A DNA stretch of 64,000 bases from [Phialemoniopsis] sp. UDSM-2020 (Eukaryota; Ascomycota; Sordariomycetes; Thyridiales; Thyridiaceae), in NCBI GenBank assembly GCA_018873225.1, contig JAEILZ010000005.1, forward strand, positions 1,426,001 through 1,490,000. The letters run 5' to 3'. Below are positions 56,118-64,000 of the stretch, piece after piece. Position numbers and translations under genes: made by a program. How positions within the stretch are numbered: position 1 is the first letter of the stretch; each line of letters opens with the position of its first letter. Below the pieces are notes generated by a model. That model had not been told where the DNA came from. It did no database searches and saw only the letters and a program-made list of their open reading frames with translations.

Positions 56118-58388
56118 TTACTCGACGTAGAGCAGCAGCTTTTCGTTCCGGCTCAAGGCATTATCGAGATCCGAGTCGTTGAGCATGCTCGGCTTGTCTC
56201 CAGTAGCATCGTCCTTGTAGAACAGCTGGATCTGGTCACCGGCCGAGATGCGGAGTCGTTCCCGGACCTTGTCGACCAGCTCCTTAAACTGGATGTCGCC
56301 TGGGACGCGGATGGCGATGAGCTCGCCGTTGTAGCTCAGCTTCACCTTCATGGCCTGCACGCCCTGGGTGATGCCTGGGGAGAGCGAGGCTTGAGATGGC
56401 TGTGAGAGGGACGATGCCTGGCGGTTCATCGGGGGCTGTCCATTAGGTCCTCCAGGTCGCGCCGGTGCGGCAGAGAGCCCCTGCGAGTACCCGCCGCCGT
56501 TCAGGTTGTTCCTGGACGACTGCCGGGAGGCACCGTCCCTAGGCGAGTCCGCCGAAGACTGCTGCGAGCCGTTCGAGAGGCGGTACTCCTCGCCGGCGTT
56601 GTTGGGGTCGATCTCATAGTCGCCCTCGCGCGGTGCGAAGAACTGCTTGACTAGGTTACATCTGGAGATGTATGGTGGCTGCGCCAGCAGGTTCTTGACG
56701 TAGGCATCCAAGTTGTGCAGACGACCCTCGGTAATGGCGTCGGTCACGTAATTAACGGGACCGGGCATGTACGGCAGCGTGCGCTTCTGCGTGCCGGTGT
56801 TACCGGCCTCGGCGGGGAACTCGGTGAGTAGTGCAATCTGGAAGTCATAAAAGTCCTCGTAGTATCTCGACAGTTCCCAGTGGCGGTTATCCTCCAGCAC
56901 AGCCTCAATAACGAACCAGTACTTGTCTTCGGCAAAGCAGTAGCGAGGTATCCGTGCGGACGTGGGAGCATAGAGCTGGGAAGTGGACTTGTTGGAGTAG
57001 GGGTTCTGCGGGAACTGTTGCTGCGTATTGCGCTGTGAGTTGTAACCAGCAGGCTGTTGCGCCTGTTGTTGTGGCTGCTGCTGCTGTTGCTGCTAGACAT
57101 GTTAGCGAGGGACGAGTCTGGAGGGTCAAGGGAACACATACAAAGGCGGCCCCGTTCGACTGGCTCATACGGCCACCGGGTCCTTGCTGGATGCTCATCC
57201 GCTCCATACCCTGTTCCATCGATTGCGGCCCGCCGCCCACCTCGAACTTGCCTAGGGTGATGCTGCTGTTCTTGTACTCGGCGGCCATCTTCTTCCATTC
57301 CTCCACCCTCGGGATGCCGGCGCGACGCACGGCCTCCTGAGGGTTAGGGACGGGCGTGTTGGATGCCATGTCCCGAATTTCGATGAACGATACCGGGATC
57401 AGACCAGGCCCACCTAGCCTGCCGATCGGCTTGGCTACGAACCACTCCGGGTTGGACTGCGCGATGACGATGATGGCCTCGCCTGCCTTGGCCTCGAGCT
57501 CGTCTGCCCTTTCCGCTTCAAAGTCGTACATGACGATGCCGTACACCATGGCGCCGTTCTTGCCGGCGGACCGGGAGAGGCGCTGACCGGTCATGGGGTT
57601 CACCACCGCTGCTGGTGCAGGCGCAGGGGCCGGGCCGGAGTTCTCGGCGTAGCCGGAGTCATGGTCGGGGTTCTTGGAAGGCGGCGGCACGGGTGGCTTG
57701 CCGGAGTCTGACTGAGCACTGTCCCGCTCAGTGCGGCCGAGCGCTTGGAAGAATGCGACGGGCACAAGGCCTCTGGCGTCGGGCAGAGCGGGGTTGCATG
57801 CCTCATACCAGTCGGGATCGTTCTCGCGCCCAATGACGTGAAAGAAGTCGCCGCGGGAAAAACTCAATTCCTGGCTGGATTGAGCCTCATAGTCGTAGAG
57901 CGCACGAATAACCTACAAACATCTCCGACGTCAGTGACTGCCAACCTGAGGGATGGCACCGTTGCTGCATGCGGGGAATCGCAAACAGAACTGGCGCGGT
58001 CCCTTCGTGCACAACAAAGGAGTTGAAAGAGAGCACCCTACGCACCTTTTTGGGAGGAACAATAGCGACAGCGGACTTGGGTGCGATTGAAATCTGGGGA
58101 GGCTTGGTGTCTTTGTCCCCTTTAATGGACCTCCGGAGAGCCTTGAGAGCAAGCATGGTGGTCAGCATTGGGATCAGTGCGAAAATGAAGGGCAGTGACA
58201 AGCCATGCGGCGTGTGTCCTGTAAGCAAACATCCGAGACCAGCGACAAGCTGCAGTCCGCTATGGAGGATGTCGCAAACAGAACAAAGGCCACCCCGCAC
58301 GGTATGACTATGACACCTGGGGGAGAAAGAAAAGGACTGTGTGATTAGGCCCCAGGGGCAGCAAATATGCTTGGTGACGCACCTTCAT
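56118..58388 (-). CDS. BEM1: Polarity scaffold protein Bem1/Scd2 (SH3-SH3-PX-PB1)
   Basis: Scaffold that links the Cdc42 exchange factor Cdc24, Cdc42 and PAK kinases at sites of polarised growth. Four exons: 58388-58383 (only ATG AAG), 58141-58046, 57912-57142 and 57092-56118, introns 241, 133 and 49 nt, 615 aa. It starts MKALRRSIKGDKDTKPPQ. SH3-1 is about 35-95 (VIRALYDYEAQ, DWYEACNP). SH3-2 is about 157-212 (YGIVMYDFEAERADELEA, GLIPVSFIEI). The Gln-rich stretch at the start of exon 4 precedes the PX domain (about 335-455; LSRYYEDFYDFQIALLTEFP). The C-terminal PB1 domain (about 535-615) has KVKLSYNGELIAIRV and acidic residues. The two-codon first exon is inferred from the family start; the alternative start at 58156 (MLALKALRR) needs no such exon. 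Confidence 0.9.
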
Positions 58389-61300
58389 CTTGGTATCCTG
58401 TCTGCTCTGTGGCAGCAGCTGAGGTGGGAGGAAAAGGAGTGAGCCAGGGACAGTAGATCCTGTGGTAGCTGAGGTTGTGCCGACTCAGGCGTTGTCTTCC
58501 GTACCAGCGTTGACGGCGACAAGCAAGCTGTCCGGCGCACAGTCGTGTATCTACTGCGAATGGGCGTAAGGGGAAGGAAATGCCGACAATGTGTCTCACA
58601 GTACGATGGTATGATTCCTCTCGCTCTTGTGCTTCCAAAGTAGTTCCTCTTTGCGCTCGTGTACCCGGTGGTCGCTTTCAGCTCGGTTCTCTGCCTTTGT
58701 GTGCCCGTGCGACGGTCTTTTTGGGACGACGGAAATAGCGACGAGTTACAGCAAAGCTGCAAGGGCGGCGACAGGATTTCAAGTGTCGTTCGACTGGTTC
58801 AAAATATCGAGCGTCCTCTTGAGTTGGTAAAGGTGTGAATAGGTCGTCGCGTGTGGCTGCTCTTGTGCGCCGGGAGGGGAGTTTTGTAGGTTGCAGGAAG
58901 AGCAAAGGAGAGATTGGCAGTCCTTGTGCGTATGTTGTGTATGGTATGTACGGAGGTGTGTGTATGAGCGACTTGGAGGGGAGCGCAGGGTGCCTCTCGA
59001 GTGGAACTGAGCGGCGGCGGGAGGGAAAAAAGGTGGGAGAATGGAGGAGTCAAATGGGGGAAAGCAGCCAGTGGTGGCCTGTGAGCCGGGGGGTCTGTCG
59101 AGAATCAGTGCGCCCACTAGGTCGAATCGCACCTTAGGCCGCGGGCTGGCGCAACGCTTTGAGGGGCCTTTGGGTGGTCTGGATTGGGTGGATTTTGTGT
59201 GGTGGTGTGTCTTTGGATAAGAGCGTGTACTCGGGGTGGAGTAGTACTCTACACCTAAGTTAGTGGTGGTGGAGGAGGGGAGCAAGAGAAGAAGCAAGAC
59301 GAGGGGAGTCGAGAAAGGGTGGTTTAGAGGGAGGGAGTGTGTGGATCAAAATGTCCAGGATGTTATTTTTTTGCAAGGGGGTCTGCACGGGGGAAGAAAT
59401 CCAATTCGACGGACGGGCATCCACCAACACCAAGCGACAGGGTCTGTAAATTGTGTGGGAGAACCTGAGAACCCAGCAAGCAGGATGGACAAAATGGGTT
59501 TGTCAGGGTTGGGCTTGTAGTCTCTCTCTATATCTCTGTCTGTCTTTGGGTATTTGGGCTGGATGATGATGATGACACCGGCCCTGAACCCTTTGCTCCT
59601 TTCTTTTCTTCTCTTCTCTGGTCATGACCTCTCAGCTGTCCTTATTTAGTAAAGTCCTCGAAGGTTGCATGCATCACTTGACAGCTTCCTAGTCGTACAT
59701 GACTTGTCGATGGGCTTGCTTCTTACGTAGTGCCTGCAGCCAGCCTGGCCTGCCTTAGTCTTGCCCCAAGGGTTGCCTCCTCCTGCGGCGCGCGGCTGAG
59801 ATGGTGACATGAGATGGGACGAAAGACCTTGTCAAAAGCAGTGTCCATCATTGCGCATAATCTGGGCGTAGAACGCAGCCCGGATTGCCCCCTATGCCTC
59901 GCTGTTCCCGGTTGAACGTCCCAGCATTGGGTCTCGAAATCATGCTGAGAATTGCTCGGCCTGCACCAGAGCCGTGGCAAGCCGTACGTACAACTCCCAA
60001 TCCGCCCACTTGCACGTCTATGAGTCGGCCCAAGCCAAAAGCTCCCACAAACCCTAGATCTCGGTATTTACCCACTCGAAGAAGTGCCTTTAGGGATGAG
60101 ATGCGATAAGTGATAGTGGATGCCGTCTTGTTAGCTCTCAAGCCCACGGGTGCGTCTTTGGGTACAACTGGCGGCACCGCGCTATCCATGCCTCTGTTAG
60201 CGCCTCCACTGGACATCCACCCACAAAGCTCTAAAAGTCGCGATCGACGTGCCAAATCGACTCTTCCCGCTCGGTAGACAGCTGCGCTCGTCCTGCTTTT
60301 CCCGGCGGAAAAAAAAGCACAAGAGGCATAATTCTCGGGCGATCAAGAGACAGACACTTGATGGCTCCGCAGTGACAGCGTAGATCCGGGCCACTTGGGA
60401 TACTTTACATTACTGGAGATCCAGCACCTACACCAACACCCAGCAAGCATCGCGAGGGGCCTCCCGGCCACCAGAAAAGAAAGCTTGTCGGTGCCTCGCC
60501 CGACCCAAGTGTGGGGTTTAGGCTAGGGTCTTCAACCCCTCCATCGCGGTTGAAACACGCCGATTTCTTATTCGACTGCAATGGCAGGTTAGGTTGACCA
60601 GAGGTGCGATCCTTCCAACGTCATGAGGAATTGGACTATGGGACCAGCCCAATGCAAGCATGAACCTTTGGGTCTGGTGGTTCATGCATGGCAAGCATGG
60701 TCAGGTCGGGGCAAATCTGATAGTGCTGTGCGAGGATGCAGGCAGGTTGCTCTCGAATATTCTGGTGGGCCTTCTGGAGGGCTGGGTTCCCGCCAGCTTG
60801 GCTCCTTGGCTCATCCAGCTACCACTTAATGGAAGCTCTACTGCAAGGTGAGTCGCATCTTTTGGGGAGGCACATGGGAGCTCCCTTGCCCTTGAGGTCG
60901 CAGGCTCTCTACCTAGGTAGCTTGTTCAGACCTCATCAAAATTTGCTACGTACTAGTATCTGACCACCAAGAGAGTCATTCGTGGTCACTCGCCAAAAGG
61001 ATCGGTCATCCGTTCTTCTTAGACGGGTGCTGGCCGTTCGATTTTGCTAGTCCCCGCCGCAAGCTCCCGGGCTTCGGGGCTTACCCGTGCCGCAAGTCAG
61101 TGGTCCAGACCCTTCCAAACCTGTCCTGTGGCTCAACTTACTCGAGTTTTTCCAGGGAAACAATGCCATCGTCCGCGCCACGGCCGCATGGGCATCTCCG
61201 ATCCTCGATCAACGATACTACACAGCCCTCTTTCTCCTTGTTCTAGAGCAAGCACCCTTGCTGATGATGTCTTGGGAGGTAAAAATTCTGAGCTCTGGGG

Positions 61301-63450
61301 GAGCTCTCAACTCAACATCATCTGTGGTGGGAACGCCCGTTGAGCGCATTACGCAGGTCTTGCATGTGTGATCCTAGCTGCTGTGGGTTATAAGCCGATT
61401 CCTAACGTCTGCCCAAGAACACATCCCAGAACACACTCCGGAAGTCCCGTCACTTGCTTCACCCTGCTGCACCGGGGCGTGGACGGAGCAACCCGTAGAT
61501 GCTGCAGGGGCTTGATCCATTGCTGTACTTTGTACGTCTCCATCGCCTGACCCGACCACTATCCCCACCACCTCGATCTGTGGCCGTTGGAACCCAGCAG
61601 GAGGACCTTACCTGCAGAACCTTACTGCAGGTCCGTTCATGCGCGGTGCACGTTTTGGCGCGGGCGAACCTGAACCACTCGCAATTGTGATATTTCTCTG
61701 ATTCCAGAGTGCACATTTGCCAACCATCGCCATGTTAGACATCAAGAACAACCAAGGTAACTTAACTAAGTCAAAGTGTTTCTTGTGCACCTCACTGGAA
61801 CGATATGCGACACCATAGCTCGCCCTCTGAAGACCCTTCAACACTGGTCAGACCTGGCTACCTGCATTCATGGAATCTTCCTTGACGTCGCATGCGGCTT
61901 CTCTCCCGTCTCGAATATATTGCGTGCCGTACCCGTTCCCAAGGTAAGGATTGCCCACGCCTCCCCCCCTCGACTGTCTGCGTCTTGGCATGAACATCAT
62001 GCCCTGCGGGCAAGGGTCCCCCTCGAGAAAGCCCTCTTTTCTGGAACGCCCATCCCCCGCATTGAGAGGGCTTGTGCGCTCGCCCGTCTGTACCCTTGAT
62101 CAACGGTCGTCCCGTTCGAGGCCCGCGGGAAGATGCGACGAGGATGACGAGTGCTCGTCGGGACTAAAAATAGCTGCGTGCTGCTCTCTCTCCTCTCAAG
62201 AACACATGGCTCAGAAACTGCAAACGATCTTGACCCTGACCTCACATATTCTCACACCGTGATATGTTCCGAGAGGCTGGAGTACTGAGCCGCACCACAG
62301 ACTTAAATCAGCTTCAAGAACTGCACTCTGCAAGGAACTACAGCCCCCCCGAGGTGATGTGACGTAAGAGCAGCCAAGTCGCCAACGTTTGGGACCAACC
62401 TGTGCACAATGCCACGAGGTGATGTGATATCGGCCGAGACCGAACGGAGCATCACAGGCCAAGCCCAGCCGGTGCTTCCAGAAGCATCTCTGCTCGCGCA
62501 TCACAACGTATATTCCAAATAGCACACGCCACCCCGATTCATGCGGAAATTCGTGAAGCACGTAGGAGGCCTGCAGTCGGATGCAGCGCGTCCCGCTCGT
62601 CAATGCAACCAACCACCTTTGTGTCATGAAACAAGTGAACCAACCCACTGCAACTCAGCAGAGTGGTGGCCAACGTTCTTCCGCGCCGAATATCCGAAAC
62701 AAACACACACCAGACCCATCGATCAGAGCGAACAAGGCAGGACTCTTAGAGTACGTGAAATATCCATGTCGAGGCTGCAGGCTGCCAGAGATGTATCACG
62801 ATGCATGGTTGAATTGATCATCTAACGCTAATGACGTCCTGAGCCTACTTACAAGGCTTTTTCCAGACTTCATTTCCTGGACAAAGCCATCCCTTGAACA
62901 GGCCACAATGATATGCCCCCAGATGGAACGCCTCCAAACCCTACCGCCAACGCCGTCCAATGCTTTTGAATATGCATGCTTAGCCTAGCTAGACAACAGT
63001 AGGTACGGTAGCCCTCTGTCCATGCTATGACCACAGCTAGCCAAATATCGAGGCTTGCAAACCTCGCAAACGTCGTATGCCTCCAGAGACGAGGCGCCTC
63101 AAACCGCGCCACGGATGTAAGTCGGGATGACTGTTTAGTAATGAAAAGAGAAGAAGAGAATTTGGGAAATCACGGGGTATCGAATCAAGGAAACGCCATG
63201 ACGATTCGCGAATATCGTTATTCGTAGGACCCGAGGCAAGTCCGTCGTGTCAGTAGGCGCATCTTGGGCAATAAACGCCCTCGGGTGACGGAGATTGCAG
63301 GAGGGAGAATGTGGAACTGCCAACTGGCAATGTAGAAAGTCCACGGGTGTCTAAAATGCAACGATAAAGGGCGTGAACTGGCCGGCCGGTCTGCCGTGAA
63401 TCTCACATGAGAGAAATGACAAAGTCGAGGCCAGTTGCGAGACGATCACA
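58389..63450. other. 5-kb region without a recognisable gene
   Basis: Probably contains the long 5' leader and promoter of BEM1 (TC-rich tracts near 59520-59620) and the downstream side of the SAC3-domain gene. All frames up to about 145 codons look like chance, with no signal peptide, motif or family match and no tRNA or 5S-like sequence. A non-coding RNA cannot be excluded. Confidence 0.45.
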
Positions 63451-64000
63451 TCATATCTGGCCCTTGATATCAACGCGGCTGAAGGCCTGTTGCCGGGCGG
63501 ACTCGAAGAGAGCGCCCGCCTTACTGGACAGAAAGACAATGTACTCTGGGCGCTCTTCGAGCAAGTGGCCGCCATTCTGGTCAATGACGAACTGGGCGGC
63601 ATCAGCATCTGATTCAAAGCCGAGTTCTTCGGTGATGAACCGGAGCCGGACTTCGGGCTTGTAACTGGAAACCTCAGTGAGCATCCGGAAGGGAAAGTAG
63701 CGGGATAGGTGGGAGGACTTACGCTTTGCAAATGTTACTGAGAGCGGCGAGACGTTCACGAGCAACAAACATGTCCATGAGGTAGGCACCCATGTTAGGA
63801 GTGTCGAGGTAGAGCTGGAAGAAGCGATGGTAGTTGCCGAGGGCCAGCGATGACCGCACATCCAGGGCATGCTTGATAGGGCGTTCCGACTTTTCTGCTA
63901 TGGTTAGATCTTTGATAGCGTCATTCAACGCCGAACGGTTGGCAGTGTGAATGAAATACAAGATGCGATACGCCTTGAACTCTGAGGGGTTTCCCTTCAA
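63451..64000 (-). CDS. SAC3/GANP-domain protein, C-terminal part (Thp3/LENG8-like), cut by window edge
   Basis: The frame enters at 64000 and reads FKAYRILYFIHTANRSALND and HALDVRSSLALGNYHRFFQL, the SAC3/GANP/THP3 helical repeat fold of mRNA-processing and export factors. The exon ends at 63723. A 58-nt intron follows (63722-63665, GTAAGTCC...TTTCCAG), and the last exon 63664-63451 continues ICKA-YKPEVRLRFITEELGF. The final segment, with EYIVFLSSKAGALFES, resembles the winged-helix end. The C-terminus is SRVDIKGQI. The short C-terminal end and sequence style fit Thp3/LENG8 better than Sac3 itself. The start lies beyond the window. Confidence 0.85.

Noticed and set aside
61087..61371. 94-codon plus-strand frame with hydrophobic stretches
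   Set aside because: No family match, no initiation context and no splice partner; treated as chance.

Overview
The window is nuclear DNA of a filamentous ascomycete (Pezizomycotina). Genes are broken by short GT-AG introns of about 50 to 100 nt with CTNAC-type branch sites. Recognisable products include Nuf2, Bem1 and Zn(II)2Cys6 regulators, and the tRNA-Leu carries a short intron. No species name can be given from the sequence alone. All exon joins were worked out by hand from reading frame, splice sites and expected family sequence.

Layout. (1) About 1.5-12.1 kb is conserved housekeeping: NUF2 (kinetochore), an unplaced RecA-fold-like protein, the AP-3 beta adaptin, a 103-aa conserved-looking protein, a mitochondrial membrane protein, an MTP18/MTFP1-family mitochondrial fission protein and ATP synthase subunit k. 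(2) About 12.1-26 kb is an accessory island, poor in genes. It holds two copies each of two unrecognised gene families. Family A has a CxxC...CxxxC motif and a possible GIY-YIG nuclease core (one near-complete copy, one 5'-truncated fragment). Family B has one intact copy and one broken copy. The island also has one real intron-containing tRNA-Leu(AAG) with two decayed copies, and a 28-nt poly-G tract. (3) About 26.2-52.0 kb is a catabolic gene cluster: acyl-CoA carboxylase beta and alpha subunits, two enoyl-CoA hydratases, an AtuA-family protein, a tannase/feruloyl-esterase-family hydrolase, two divergent Zn2Cys6 regulators, an acyl-CoA ligase, a MaoC-type hydratase, a Dal5-type MFS transporter and an acyl-CoA dehydrogenase. 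(4) About 52-64 kb returns to ordinary chromosome: a tandem repeat, a small secreted Cys protein, a CENP-B-type HTH protein without transposase domain, BEM1, a 5-kb stretch without a recognisable gene, and the 3' part of a SAC3/GANP-domain gene running off the right edge.

How the cluster may work. Carboxylase alpha and beta next to an AtuA-family gene, with an acyl-CoA dehydrogenase, hydratases and a CoA ligase, resembles the bacterial Atu/Liu route. In that route a 3-methyl-branched enoyl-CoA (geranyl-CoA or methylcrotonyl-CoA) is carboxylated on the methyl group, hydrated and cleaved. Six of the enzymes end in a peroxisomal PTS1 tripeptide (SKL or ARL), so the route probably runs in peroxisomes rather than mitochondria. 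The inferred order is ester hydrolysis, uptake, CoA activation, dehydrogenation, biotin-dependent carboxylation, hydration and cleavage. The substrate is unknown; no HMG-CoA-lyase or thiolase gene is visible in the window.
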